64,000 bases of DNA from Poecilobothrus nobilitatus (GCA_947095535.1 OX352774.1:42052496-42116495), one strand, 5' to 3'. Numbered from the stretch's first letter, positions 38,327-51,405 are shown. Notes: a model not told the origin generated them from the sequence alone. Numbers and translations are program-made.

Positions 38327-41134
38327 CTTTAAACTCAATTTTAACCCATTTAGAAGCGTATTTTTGAGTTTTTAATCGAATTTTTGTATCAAAGTATTTC
38401 TTTCACGAAAATTCAATATTTGTATGAAAAATATTAAATTTTAGTAACAAATTGATTTCCTTATTTAAAACAAAAATTTTAGGTACAGAACCACATTTTT
38501 GAACAATACGACGTATTTTTCAATAAAAAAGATAAAATTTAATTTTCAAAATCTTTCAACTCAATTTTAACCCATTTAGAAGCGTATTTTCGAATATTTC
38601 TTTCACGAAAATTCAATATTTGTATGAAAAATATTAAATTTTAGTAACAAATTGATTTCCTTATTTAAAACAAAAATTTTAGGTACACAGCCAAATTTAT
38701 GGACAATACGAGGTATTTTTCAATAAAAAAGATAAAATTTAATTTTCAAAATCTTTTAACTCAATTTTAACCCATTTAAAAGCGTATTTTCGAGTTTTAA
38801 ATCGAATTTTTGTATCAAAGTATTTCTTTCACGAAAATTCAATATTTGTATGAAAAATATTAAATTTTAGTAACAAATTGATTTCCTATTTAAAACAAAA
38901 ATTTTAGGTGCAAGAACCACATTTTTGGACAATACGAGGTATTTTTCAGTAAAATAAAATAAAATTTAATTTTCAAAATCTTTAAACTCAATTTCAACCC
39001 ATTTAGAAGCGTATTTTCGAGTTTTTAATCGAATTTTTGTATCAAAGTATTTTTTTCACGAAAATTCAATATTTGTATGAAAAATATTAAATTTTAGTAA
39101 CAAATTGATTTCCTTATTTAAAACAAAAATTTTAGGTACAGAACCACATTTTTGAACAATACGACGTATTTTTCAATAAAAAAGATAAAATTTAATTTTC
39201 AAAATCTTTCAACTCAATTTTAACCCATTTAGAAGCGTATTTTCGAGTTTTTAATCGAATTTTCGTATCAAAATATTTCTTTCACGAAAATTCAATATTT
39301 GTATGAAAAATATTAAATTTTAGTAACAAATTGATTTCCTATTTAAAACAAAAATTTTAGGTGCAAGAACCACATTTTTGGACAATACGAGGTATTTTTC
39401 AATAAAATAAAATAAAATTTAATTTTCAAAATCTTTAAACTCAATTTTAACCCATTTAAAAGCGTATTTTCAAGTTTTTAATCGAAATTTGTATCACGAA
39501 AATTCAATAGTTGTATGAAAAATATTAAATTTTAGTAACAAATTGATTTCCTTATTTAAAAAAAAAATTTTAGGTGCAAGAACCACATTTTTGGACAATA
39601 CGAGGTATTTTTCAATAAAAAAAATAAAATTTAATTTTCAAAATCTTTAAACTCAATTTTAACCCATTTAAAAGCGTATTTTCAAGTTTTTAATGGAATT
39701 TTTGTATCAAAATATTTCTTTCACGATAATTCAATATTTGTATGAAAAATATTGAATTTTAGTAACAAATTGATTTCCTATTTAAAACAAAAATTTTAGG
39801 TGCAAGAACCACATTTTTGGACAATACGAGGTATTTTTCAGTAAAATAAAATAAAATTTAACTTTCAAAATCTTTAAACTCAATTTGAACCCATTTAGAA
39901 GCGTATTTTCGAGTTTTTAATCGAATTTTTGTATCAAAGTATTTTTTTCACGAAAATTCAATATTTGTATAAAAAATATTAAATTTTAGTAACAAATTGA
40001 TTTCCTATTTAAAACAAAAATTTTAGGTGCAAGAACCACATTTTTGGACAATACGAGGTATTTTTCAATAAAATAAAATAAAATTTAATTTTCAAAATCT
40101 TTAAACTCAATTTTAACCCATTTAAAAGCGTATTTTCAAGTTTTTAATCGAAATTTGTATCAAAATATTTGTTTCACGAAAATTCAATAGTTGTATGAAA
40201 AATATTAAATTTTAGTAACAAATTGATTTCCTTATTTAAAAAAAAAATTTTAGGTGCAAGAACCACATTTTTGGACAATACGAGGTATTTTTCAATAAAA
40301 AAAATAAAATTTAATTTTCAAAATCTTTAAACTCAATTTTAACCCATTTAAAAGCGTATTTTCAAGTTTTTAATGGAATTTTTGTATCAAAATATTTCTT
40401 TCACGATAATTCAATATTTGTATGAAAAATATTGAATTTTAGTAACAAATTGATTTCCTATTCAAAACAAAAATTTTAGGTACAGAGCCACATTTTTGGA
40501 CAATACGACGTATTTTTCAATAAAATAAAATAAAATTTAATTTTCAAAATCTTTAAACTCAATTTTAACCCATTTAGAAGCGTATTTTCGAGTTTTTAAT
40601 CGAATTTTTGTATCAAAATATTTCTTTCACGAAAATTCAATATTTGTATGGAAAATATTAAATTTTAGTAACAAATTGATTTCCTTATTTAAAACAAAAA
40701 TTTTAGGTGCAAGAACCACATTTTTGGACAATACGAGGTATTTTTCAATAAAAAAAATAAAATTTAATTTTCAAAATCTTTAAACTCAATTTCAACCCAT
40801 TTAGAAGCGTATTTTCGAGTTTTTAATCGAATTTTTAAAAATATATCATGTATCAAAATATTTCTTTCACGAAAATTCAATATGTGTATGAAAAATATTG
40901 AATTTTAGTAACAAATTGATTTCCTATTCAAAACAAAAATTTTAGGTGCAAGAACCACATTTTTGGACAATACGAGGTATTTTTCAATAAAAAAAATAAA
41001 ATTTAATTTTCAAAATCTTTAAACTCAATTTTAACCCATTTAAAAGCGTATTTTCAAGTTTTTAATCGAATTTTTGTATCAAAATATTTCTTTCACGAAA
41101 ATTCAATATTTGTATGAAAAATATTGAATTTTAG
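35245..41134. repeat. 2.76-kb satellite block duplicated, offset 3127 bp
   Basis: About 35245-38007 reappears at about 38372-41134 with very few differences. Markers in both are the deletion monomer 'gtattttcgaatatttc' (tttcgaatat at 35461 and 38588), 'gccaaatttatggac', the internal deletion 'gtatcacgaaaattc', the 'aatagttgtatg' variant, and the inserted 'aaaaatatatca' (37721 and 40848). The block spans about a dozen monomers, so this is a long higher-order unit present in two copies separated by about 365 bp. Confidence 0.85.
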
Positions 41135-43079
41135 TAAAAAATTGATTTCCTTATTTAAAACAAAAATTTTAGGTACAGAGCCACATTTTTGGACAATACG
41201 AGGTATTTTTCAATAAAAAAAATAAAATTTAATTTTCAAAATTTTTAAACTCAATTTTAACCCATTTAAAAGCGTATTTTCGAGTTTTTAATCGAATTTT
41301 TGTATCAAAATATTTCTTTCACGATAATTCAATATTTGTATGGAAAATATTAAATTTTAGTAACAAATTGATTTCCTTATTTAAAACAAAAATTTTAGGT
41401 ACACAGCCACATTTTTGGACAATACGACGTATTTTTCAATAAAATAAAATAAAATTTAATTTTCAAAACCTTTAAACTCAATTTCAACCCATTTGGAAGC
41501 GTATTTTCGAGTTTTTAATCGAATTTTTGTATCAAAATATTTCTTTCACGAAAATTCAATATTTGTATGGAAAATATTAAATTTTAGTAACAAATTGATT
41601 TCCTTATTTAAAACAAAAATTTTAGGTGCAAGAACCACATTTTTGGACAATACGACGTATTTTTCAATAAAAAAAATAAAATTTAATTTTCAAAATCTTT
41701 AAACTCAATTTCAAACCATTGAGAAGCCTATTTTCGAGTTTTTAATCGAATTTTTGCATCAAAATATTTCTTTCACGAAAATTCAATATTTGTATGGAAA
41801 ATATTAAATTTTAGTAACAAATTGATTTCCTTATTTAAAACAAAAATTTTAGGTGCGAGAGCCACATTTTTGGACAATACGAGGTATTTTTCAATAAAAA
41901 AAATAAAATTTAATTTTCAAAATTTTTAAACTCAATTTTAACCCATTTAAAAGCGTATTTTCGAGTTTTTAATCGAATTTTTGTATCAAAATATTTCTTT
42001 CACGAAAATTCAATATTTGTATGAAAAATATTAAATTTTAGTAACAAATTGATTTCCTTATTTAAAACAAAAATTTTAGGTACACAGTCTCATTTTTGGA
42101 CAATACGACGTATTTTTCAATAAAAAAAATAAAATTTAATTTTCAAAATCTTTAAACTCAATTTCAACCCATTTAGAAGCGTATTTTCGAGTTTTTAATC
42201 GAATTTTTAAAAAATATATCATGTATCAAAATATTTCTTTCACGAAAATTCAATATGTGTATGGAAAATATTAAATTTTAGTAACAAATTGATTTCCTTA
42301 TTTAAAACAAAAATTTTAGGTACACAGCCACATTTTTGGACAATACGACGTATTTTTCAATAAAATAAAACAAAATTTAATTTTCAAAATCTTTAAACTC
42401 AATTTTAACCCATTTAGAAGCGTATTTTCGAGTTTTTAATCGAATTTTTGCATCAAAATATTTCTTTCAATATTTGTATGAAAAATATTAAATTTTAGTA
42501 ACAAATTGATTTCCTTATTTAAAACAAAAATTTTAGGTACACAGTCACATTTTTGGACAATACGATGTATTTTTCAATAAAATAAAATAAAATTTAATTT
42601 TCAAAATCTTTAAACTCAATTTCAACCCATTGAGAAGCGTATTTTCGAGTTTTTAATCGAATTTTTGCATCAAAATATTTCTTTCACGATAATTCAATAT
42701 TTGTATGAAAAATATTAAATTTTAGTAACAAATTGATTTCCTATTTAAAACAAAAATTTTAGGTGCAAGAACCACATTTTTGGACAATACGAGGTATTTT
42801 TCAATAAAAAAAATAAAATTTAATTTTCAAAATCTTTAAACTCAATTTTATCCCATTTAGAAGCCTATTTTCGAGTTTTTAATCGAATTTTTGCATCAAA
42901 ATATTTCTTTCACGATAATTCAATATTTGTATGAAAAATATTGAATATTAGTAACAAGTTGATTTCCTATTTAAAACAAAAATTTTAGGTGCAAGATCCA
43001 CATTTTTGGACAATACGAGGTATTTTTCAATAAAAAAAATAAAATTTAATTTTCAAAATTTTTAAACTCAATTTTAACC

Positions 43080-44850
43080 GATTTAGAAGCCTATTTTCGA
43101 GTTTTTAATCGAATTTTTGCATCAAAATATTTCTTTCACGATAATTCAATATTTGTATGAAAAATATTGAATTTTAGTAACAAGTTGATTTCCTATTTAA
43201 AACAAAAATTTTAGGTGCAAGAACCACATTTTTGGACAATACGAGGTATTTTTCAATAAAAAAAATAAAATTTAATTTTCAAAATCTTTAAACTCAATTT
43301 TAACCCATTTAGAAGCGTATTTTCGAGTTTTTAATCGAATTTTTGCATCAAAATATTTCTTTCACGAAAATTCAATATTTGTATGGAAAATATTAAATTT
43401 TAGTAACAAACTGATTTCCTTATTTAAAACAAAAATTTTAGGTACAGAGCCACATTTTTGGACAATACGACGAAATAAAATTTAATTTTCAAAATCTTTA
43501 AACTCAATTTCAACCCATTTAGAAGCGTATTTTCGAGTTTTTAATCGAATTTTTGTATCAAAATATTTCTTTCACGATAATTCAATATTTGTATGAAAAA
43601 TATTGAATTTTAGTAACAAATTGATTTCCTTATTTAAAACAAAAATTTTAGGTGCAAGAACCACATTTTTGGACAATACGAGGTATTTTTCAATAAAAAA
43701 AATAAAATTTAATTTTCAAAATCTTTAAACTCAATTTTATCCCATTTAGAAGCCTATTTTCGAGTTTTTAATCGAATTTTTGCATCAAAATATTTCTTTC
43801 ACGATAATTCAATATTTGTATGAAAAATATTGAATTTTAGTAACAAATTGATTTCCTTATTTAAAACAAAAAATTTAGGTACACAGCCACATTTTTGGAC
43901 AATACGAGGTATTTTTCAATAAAAAAAATAAAATTTAATTTTCAAAATCTTTAAAATCAATTTTATCCCATTTAGAAGCCTATTTTCGAGTTTTTAATCG
44001 AATTTTTGCATCAAAATATTTCTTTCACGATAATTCAATATTTGTATGAAAAATATTGAATTTTAGTAACAAGTTGATTTCCTATTTAAAACAAAAATTT
44101 TAGGTGCAAGAACCACATTTTTGGACAATACGAGGTATTTTTCAATAAAAAAAATAAAATTTAATTTTCAAAATCTTTAAACTCAATTTTAACCCATTTA
44201 GAAGCGTATTTTCGAGTTTTTAATCGAATTTTTGCATCAAAATATTTCTTTCACGAAAATTCAATATTTGTATGGAAAATATTAAATTTTAGTAACAAAC
44301 TGATTTCCTTATTTAAAACAAAAATTTTAGGTACAGAGCCACATTTTTGGACAATACGACGAAATAAAATTTAATTTTCAAAATCTTTAAACTCAATTTC
44401 AACCCATTTAGAAGCGTATTTTCGAGTTTTTAATCGAATTTTTGCATCAAAATATTTCTTTCACGAAAATTCAATATTTGTATGGAAAATATTAAATTTT
44501 AGTAACAAATTGATTTCCTTATTTAAAACAAAAATTTTAGGTGCAAGAACCACATTTTTGGACAATACGAGGTATTTTTCAATAAAAAAAATAAAATTTA
44601 ATTTTCAAAATCTTTAAACTCAATTTTATCCCATTTAGAAGCCTATTTTCGAGTTTTTAATCGAATTTTTGCATCAAAATATTTCTTTCACGATAATTCA
44701 ATATTTGTATGAAAAATATTGAATTTTAGTAACAAATTGATTTCCTTATTTAAAACAAAAAATTTAGGTACACAGCCACATTTTTGGACAATACGAGGTA
44801 TTTTTCAATAAAAAAAATAAAATTTAATTTTCAAAATCTTTAAACTCAAT
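43080..44850. repeat. Four-monomer tandem duplication, offset 889 bp
   Basis: Markers shared at exactly 889 bp spacing are 'aacaaactgatttcc' (ctg at 43411 and 44300), the shortened 'acgacgaaataaaat' (43470 and 44359) and 'caaaaaatttaggt' (43871 and 44760). The shortened monomer explains why the unit is less than 4 x 227 bp. Confidence 0.8.
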
Positions 44851-47184
44851 TTTATCCCATTTAGAAGCCTATTTTCGAGTTTTTAATCGAATTTTTGCAT
44901 CAAAATATTTCTTTCACGATAATTCAATATTTGTATGAAAAATATTGAATTTTAGTAACAAATTGATTTCCTTATTTAAAACAAAAAATTTAGGTACACA
45001 GCCACATTTTTGGACAATACGACGTATTTTTCAATAAAATAAAATAAAATTTAATTTTCAAAATCTTTAAACTCAATTTTAACCCATTTAGAAGCGTATT
45101 TTCGAGTTTTTAATCGAATTTTTGCATCAAAATATTTCTTTCAATATTTGTATGAAAAATATTGAATTTTAGTAACAAGTTGATTTCCTATTTAAAACAA
45201 AAATTTTAGGTGCAAGATCCACATTTTTGGACAATACGAGGTATTTTTCAATAAAAAAAATAAAATTTAATTTTCAAAATCTTTAAACTCAATTTTAACC
45301 TATTTAGAAGCCTATTTTCTAGTTTTTAATCGAATTTTTGCATCAAAATATTTCTTTCAATATTTGTAAGAAAAATATTAAATATTAGTAACAAATTGAT
45401 TTCCTTATTTAAAACAAAAATTTTAGGTGCAAGAACCACATTTTTGGACAATACTAGGTATTTTTAAAAAAATTTAATTTTCAAAATCTTTAAACTCAAT
45501 TTTAACCCATTTAGAAGCGTATTTTCGAGTTTTTAATCGAATTTTTGCATCAAAATATTTCTTTCAATGTTTGTACGAAAAATATTAAATATTAGTAACA
45601 AATTGATTTCCTTATTTAAAACAAAAATTTTAGGTGCAAGAACCACATTTTTGGACAATACGACGTATTTTTCAATAAAAAAAATAAAATTTAATTTTCA
45701 AAATCTTTAAACTCAATTTTAACCCATTTAGAAGCGTATATTCGAGTTTTTAATCGAATTTTTGCATCAAAATATTTCTTTCAATATTTGTACGAAAAAT
45801 ATTAAATATTAGTAACAAATTGATTTCCTTATTTAAAACAAAAATTTTAGGTGCAAGAACCACATTTTTGGACAATACGACGTATTTTTCAATAAAAAAA
45901 ATAAAATTTAATTTTCAAAATCTTTAAACTCAATTTTAACCCATTTAGAAGCGTATATTCGAGTTTTTAATCGAATTTTTGCATCAAAATATTTCTTTCA
46001 ATATTTGTACGAAAAATATTAAATATTAGTAACAAATTGCTTTCCTTATTTAAAACAAAAATTTTAGGTGCAAGAACCACATTTTTGGACAATACGAGAT
46101 ATTTTTCAATAAAAAAAATAAAATTTAATTTTCAAAATCTTTAAACTCAATTTTAACCCATTTAGAAGCGTATTTTCGAGTTTTTAATCGAATTTTTGCA
46201 TCAAAATATTTCTTTCAATATTTGTACGAAAAATATTAAATATTAGTAACAAATTGATTTCCTTATTTAAAACAAAAATTTTAGGTGCAAGAACCACATT
46301 TTTGGACAATACGACGTATTTTTCAATAAAAAAAATAAAATTTAATTTTCAAAATCTTTAAACTCAATTTTAACCCATTTAGAAGCCTATTTTCGAGTTT
46401 TTAATCGAATTTTTGCATCAAAATATTTGTTTCACGATAATTCAATATTTGTCTGAAAAATATTAAATATTAGTAACAAATTGATTTCCTTATTTAAAAC
46501 AAAAATTTTACGTGCAAGAACCACATTTTTGGACAATAGGAGGTATTTTTCAATAAAAAAAATAAAATTTAATTTTCAAAATCTTTAAACTCAATTTTAA
46601 CCCATTTAGAAGCCTGTTTTCGAGTTTTTAATTGAATTTTTGCATCAAAATATTTGTTTCACGAATTCAATATTTGTCTGAAAAATATTAAATTTTAGTA
46701 ACAAATTGATTTCCTTATTTAAAATAAAAATTTTAGGTGCAAGAACCACATTTTTGGACAATACGAGGTATTTTTCAATAAAAAAAATAAAATTTAATTT
46801 TCAAAATCTTTAACCTCAATTTTAACCCATTTAGAAGCGTATTTTCGAGTTTTTAATCGAATTTTTGCATCAAAATATTTCTTTCAATATTTGTACGAAA
46901 AATATTAAATATTAGTAACAAATTGATTTCCTTATTTAAAACAAAAATTTTAGGTGCAAGAACCACATTTTTGGACAATACGACGTATTTTTCAATAAAA
47001 AAAATAAAATTTAATTTTCAAAATCTTTAAACTCAATTTTAACCCATTTAGAAGCGTATTTTCGAGTTTTTAATCGAATTTTTGCATCAAAATATTTCTT
47101 TCAATGTTTGTACGAAAAATATTAAATTTTAGTAACAAATTGATTTCCTATTTAAAACAAAAATTTTAGGTACACAGCCACATT

Positions 47185-48010
47185 TGCTAGGTATACCTTC
47201 AAATACCTTGGGTCGAATCAGAAAAAAATTCTAAGTCGATTGAACCATGTCCGTCCGTCCGTCCGTCTGTCAGCACGCTAACTCAAAAACTAAGAAAGCT
47301 GGAATCTTGAAATTTGAAAATTACACACATTATTCTGGGAGCAATTTGTAGGTTCCCGATTTTCTTATGGTTGAGTTCCGACCAAAACTTCGGGTAGCTC
47401 TCGAACACCAACTTTTCGATCCCCTCATTTTTTTTGAAATAGAGCTATGAAAATTTAAATGCTGTTAGATGTCACAAAAATATTAATTTTATTTTTAATA
47501 ACTTTTTTTTGTAGCCACACCCGTTACGGAGCAAGAGCTCCCCAAAGGTTCAAAAAAACTCTATATTTAAATTGTTATAGCACAAGTTGTATAAGGTATA
47601 TCTTCATTTTGAAAACGCCAGACGATTGCTGCTTTTATTAGCTTTAAAAGTATATATACAATAATTATATAGTTGTGGCTACAGTGTCTTAATTTACCGT
47701 TATGCGAAACTCAAATTTTGCAAAATCCTTTAACTCTTCTATTTTCTAAACGGCTTAAGTTGAAAACTTGAAATTTTGACAAAAGTTAGATCTTTGAAAA
47801 TAAGTATGAATCATTACAGAAATTTTTTTTGTATCACCCCCCCTCCCCCCCTTTAGGAGCTGTAAGGGGTCAAAAACTGAAAATTTCCTATTTTTAAACA
47901 CCTGTAACTTGAACACCTGTTAAAATTTTTTTGAAGTAATACACAAAAATTATAGCTTCAACATTATACTCTTATTTCTGTTAACAACTTTTTTTAATAG
48001 TATAGGGTTA
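47185..48010 (+). repeat. Dispersed fly repeat with CCGT-rich run (family 1, longest copy)
   Basis: It starts where satellite stops. It has a palindromic 'ggtatacc', then 'agtcgattgaaccatg' and a (CCGT)n run at 47251-47270 followed by 'cagcacgctaac', a signature common in repeats of higher flies. Later come 'ccgttacggagcaagagctcc', 'aatttaccgttatgcgaaac', an isolated C-tract (47837-47851, interrupted by one T) and 'cacctgtaactt'. Related, more decayed segments occur at about 52070-52400, 53110-53290, 61655-62060 and 62255-62520. No transposase or RT frame is visible; a 60-codon ORF at 47459-47641 is not conserved in the other copies. Confidence 0.65.
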
Positions 48011-48729
48011 CTTTATAATTGATGAAAGTGTTACTTGATTTTTTCAAATTTTCTAACAAATTTCTTGCATTTTGTTTTACTCGATAATTTGAAATTGTTG
48101 AGGATACAATGCGTAGTACAAAAAGTGTAAATAAATAAACAACATAACGGTTGCTTGAAGAATTTTTATTTATATGATATTGATATACATACATACTTGT
48201 ATAGTATCATGTTTTTATACATATCGTATACGTCACTGATGATTGAATGATAAGAGTATAGATGTATATTATATAGCGCCGTATTTACATATATACATAT
48301 ATGTATTTTATTGTACTTATAAGAAATTATTCTATGAATGGAAATATTTTTAAAGAAATATTGCAATGTATAACAATATAAATATACTATGTACGCATTA
48401 ATATAATATAATATTTAAAATTTTATTTACTATTTTGTACTTAGTAAATTTAATATACATTTACCGCTTAGTATTAAATGGTACTATAGAATATTTGAAA
48501 AAGTTTTGGATTGATAATCGTTATGTGGAAGGTTAGAATCTGCTTTTGAAGAATGTATAAACATATAGTTTGAATATACATATGTACAACCCATAGTTCT
48601 AGAAATTATAAAATTCACCCAAATTATTTTAAAATACTAAAATATTAAAAAAATAATATTATAAGCAGAGTGACAGGCTATGAACATACTAACGGGTCGT
48701 ACGGGTTTCTAAGAGTTGACAAAGGCATT
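48011..48729. other. Gene-free AT-rich spacer
   Basis: No credible ORF. Short 'acatatatacatatatgtat'-type simple sequence lies near 48285-48305. Overlapping minus-strand frames of about 66 codons in this stretch are of low-complexity composition. Confidence 0.6.
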
Positions 48730-48811
48730 GTGTCAAAATATTTCTTTCACGAAAATTCAATATTTGTATAAAAAATATTTATTTTTAGTAACGAATTGAT
48801 TTCCATTTTAA
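48730..48811 (+). repeat. Solo fragment of the 227-bp satellite
   Basis: 'tgtgtcaaaatatttctttc' through 'gtaacgaattgatttcc' matches one monomer over about 80 bp with a handful of changes ('gtgtc' for 'gtatc', 'tttattttta' for 'ttaaatttta'). It lies 1.5 kb beyond the array end, in the same orientation, and directly abuts a family 2 repeat. Confidence 0.85.
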
Positions 48812-49590
48812 AAACGAGGAAGAGTGTAGTAGAGTAGACTGTGTCAATTCTGGGATACCCGTATGAACGTAATATATATCCTGTTTCTATAAAACTTGAT
48901 CTTCTTTTAAAAACATTCAGATGTTTTAGTTCCGACGTTAACTACAGAAATATATTTATGTAAATTGTGGAGTTGTATGACAGCTACCTAAATCTATTGC
49001 GCCTAGCTTCATTAAGTTCCAAGAAATGCAAAAAGCCTGAAGCGGCTGCTCTAGACCAACCAAATTTTACAAAAGTTGTTGGCATATAACTCGACACCTT
49101 TTTTACTAAATTGCAGATTCCTAGCTTCAATAGACAATGAGTTATTATCATTTAAACGGAGAAGTTGTATGGCAGCTACCCGAACCGGCCGCACCACCAC
49201 AACCAAATTTTGCAGAAGTTGTTGTCATAAAACTTGATCATCATTTGCAAAATTTCAGAAACCTAGCTTGAATAGATACTGAGTTATTTCTATATAAAAA
49301 GGAAGTTGTATGGCAGCTACTCGAACCCGGGGGCCGAAAAATCTGGATTTAAATAGCAAAACTAACAATTTTTTTAAAATTTCGTAAACAAAATTGCAGC
49401 CTCCTAGCTCGTTTATTTTTGGAGTTATCGTGCGGACGGGCGAACGTACATGGCTTAATCGACTCAGAATTTGATTCTGAGCCGATCCATACCTTTGACA
49501 CTATATCTAGCTCGACTCCTTTAAGGTGTCACAAACGTAATGGTAAATTTATTATACCCTTGAACATAGTTCATACGGGTATAATGATGG
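48809..49590 (+). mobile_element. Dispersed fly repeat with 14-bp inverted repeats (family 2, complete-looking)
   Basis: Perfect inverted repeats 'atacccgtatgaac' at 48855-48868 and 'gttcatacgggtat' at 49569-49582. Between them are about three degenerate tandem units of roughly 165 bp built on 'agttgtatggcagctacc', 'accaaattttgcagaagttg', 'aaaacttgatcat' and 'cctagcttgaatag' (starting near 48970, 49150 and 49306). A GC-richer tail follows, 'gacgggcgaacgtacatgg', with a perfect 8-bp-stem hairpin (ctcagaat/attctgag, 49463-49481). Homology with the second copy at 57.9 kb begins upstream of the inverted repeat, near 'aaaaacgaggaag'. It is non-autonomous: no enzyme frame is seen. An open frame at 49419-49631 lies wholly in the repeat tail and is not regarded as a gene. 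Confidence 0.65.
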
Positions 49591-51290
49591 TTAAAAATTT
49601 AAAAAACGTAAGACATATTAAAAAGTTTTGAATCATATGAATTGAAATTAAATCATATTTAATTTATAAAATTTTTTTTTTCTTTTTTATCGCTAAAAAA
49701 GACTATAACAAAAATAAAAAAAAGAAACAGTTATTAAATAAAAAAAATTTAATTTTTTTTTTTATGAAAATTAAAGTTTTAATTTAATTCTTTAATATTC
49801 TATAGAAATTGCATAAAAAATGTTTATATATATTATATATATATATATTATATATATATATATTTATATATAAATATGTTCATTATAATATAACATTTAT
49901 AAACATATATAACTACATAATATATATAATATCTATTTATATAAATTTTCTCATTAAAAGTGTACTTACAAAAAATAATTGTTGTTTTTTTTTGGTTGCC
50001 TTGTATTTCGTCCTACTTAAATTTCATTTCATTAAAATGAAAATAATATAAAAAAAAAAGAAAACTGTAAATCCTTGTTAATTCTTTTGAGTTTATTTGT
50101 AAAACATTTCTACATATTATTATTTTAAAGGATATTCACTTTGATTATATAGTTGTATATATATATGTATTATAATATATTTATATATGATAAAAAATTT
50201 TATCCTTAAGAGAGTTCATGATCCCTGTAATAATTATGGACACTTTCTTTATTTTCCGACAATAATATTTAACTCTCTCATGCTTTTTTTTTAAATCTAA
50301 ATTTACAGTGTTGCCGTTTCTTTTGCTTTTTGTTTTGAAGAAATGGAAATTTTAGTTAAACTTTATATATTATTTTGTTTAATTAATGGATTTACAAAAA
50401 GACAGAATTAATTGAAATTTTTTTTAATTAATATTAGGTATGTATTAAAGTGGTAATTAAGATAATTTTTTCCTGTTTAAGTTAATTGAAATTATATGAC
50501 ACTTTAATGTCAACTTATCATATTAGAAAGAGATGTAAGATTTCTTGTTTACTGTCTTAATATCTTATTTATATCATTGTTTCTTTCCAAGAGACCACAA
50601 GATTAACGAAAACGGCAATTCTAATAATTTTTATATAAAATCCAATTCACAATAACAATTCTTAAAATCATTCACACAATTAACTTGGTCTTTTTTATTT
50701 TTCTTCAGTTTTTTCTTTTTTTTTCTATCTGATTTTACATTATTATCCTTTTGAACCTTTATGACCCATTATATGATTGTATTTCCTTATTGTTTTACTT
50801 ATTTTGTTCATTTCATATTATCTTGCTCTTAATATCACTTTCGTACTTATTACTAATATTCTTTATATCCTTTTTATATTATGTGTATTATACATTAAAT
50901 ACAGTATTTGACAAAATAAATTAATCAAGGTTTGAATTTTAACGTTTTTTTATTTGAAAATTTAATATTAACTGTAATGTATCTAAAGTAAAAGATTACA
51001 TTTTCGCAAGATAAAATTTTATTTAATAAAGTAAAAAAATAGTTATGGTATGGTAAAAAAATATGAAAAGTTCAGACAGTGCTTTGATATAAAAGATATT
51101 TCACAAATTTTCTTTAGCATAATTGGTTATTTTATTTATTTATTTATTTATAAAAATATTACAAAACCACATATTATATTATTGGAATTATTCAAAACCA
51201 TCGGCTACTAAGGCCATTATAGGTCGAATACTATTATTAAATTATACACTAAGATTTATAATTTACACTATATTTGATAGCAAGGGGAAT
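49591..51290. other. Gene-free AT-rich region with simple repeats
   Basis: Contains a (TA)n-like stretch at about 49826-49872, several long A or T runs near 49670-49760 and 50700, and a (TTTA)n run at about 51126-51150. ORFs here (49809-50051, 51123-51341) are Tyr/Ile/Asn-rich translations of simple sequence. I see no gene or RNA. Confidence 0.6.
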
Positions 51291-51299
51291 TTTTTTTCA

Positions 51300-51405
51300 A
51301 TTAATAAAACTTGCTACCTATGCAGGATAGATAGCACTTGAGCTCGCACTCCCTCAGTTAATAAGCCACGTGCTTGACCCCTAGACCACCAAGGTCCCTC
51401 GATTA
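51300..51405 (-). other. tRNA-like / tRNA-derived repeat remnant, minus strand
   Basis: On the minus strand an exact A-box (tggtctagggg, 51378-51388, fits TRGYNNARNNG) is followed 45 bases on by a weak B-box (agctcaagtgc, about 51333-51343; 8 of 11). The stretch is clearly more GC-rich than its surroundings. I could not fold an anticodon stem or T-stem, so it is not a functional tRNA. A tRNA-derived SINE or decayed tRNA gene is the likeliest reading. Confidence 0.35.

Larger units (their letters stand above)
12418..47184. repeat. 227-bp AT-rich satellite, array 2 (main block)
   Basis: About 34.8 kb, roughly 150 monomers, all in the orientation and phase of array 1. The monomer carries A-tracts throughout and few G/C islands ('ttcacgaaaattc', 'ggacaatacgaggta', 'agaagcgtattttcgag'). 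Alternatives at fixed sites define variants: gtacagagcc, gtgcaagaacc, gtacacagcc or gtaaagagcc; acgaggta or acgacgta; aaaaaaaataaaat, aaactaaataaaat, ataaaataaaat or aatatgaaataaaat; gtatcaaa or gcatcaaa. Neighbouring monomers share variants in local domains, and whole blocks are duplicated. Deletion monomers occur, for example about 145 bp near 16000-16137, and one with 'gtatgaacaaattg' at about 20675. The array stops inside a monomer at 'gccacattt' (about 47184). There is no coding function; short ORFs within it are accidental. Confidence 0.97.

Noticed and set aside
41493..41702. 69-codon ORF in satellite
   Set aside because: Chance loss of a stop in a variant monomer; no independent coding evidence.
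12418..47184. CRISPR array
   Set aside because: Repeats are contiguous long monomers without unique spacers, in eukaryotic-looking DNA.
1..47184. CENP-B box in the monomer
   Set aside because: No sequence resembling the YTTCGTTGGAARCGGGA consensus was found in either strand of the monomer.
49809..50051. 80-codon ORF rich in Tyr and Ile
   Set aside because: Translation of TA-rich simple repeats.
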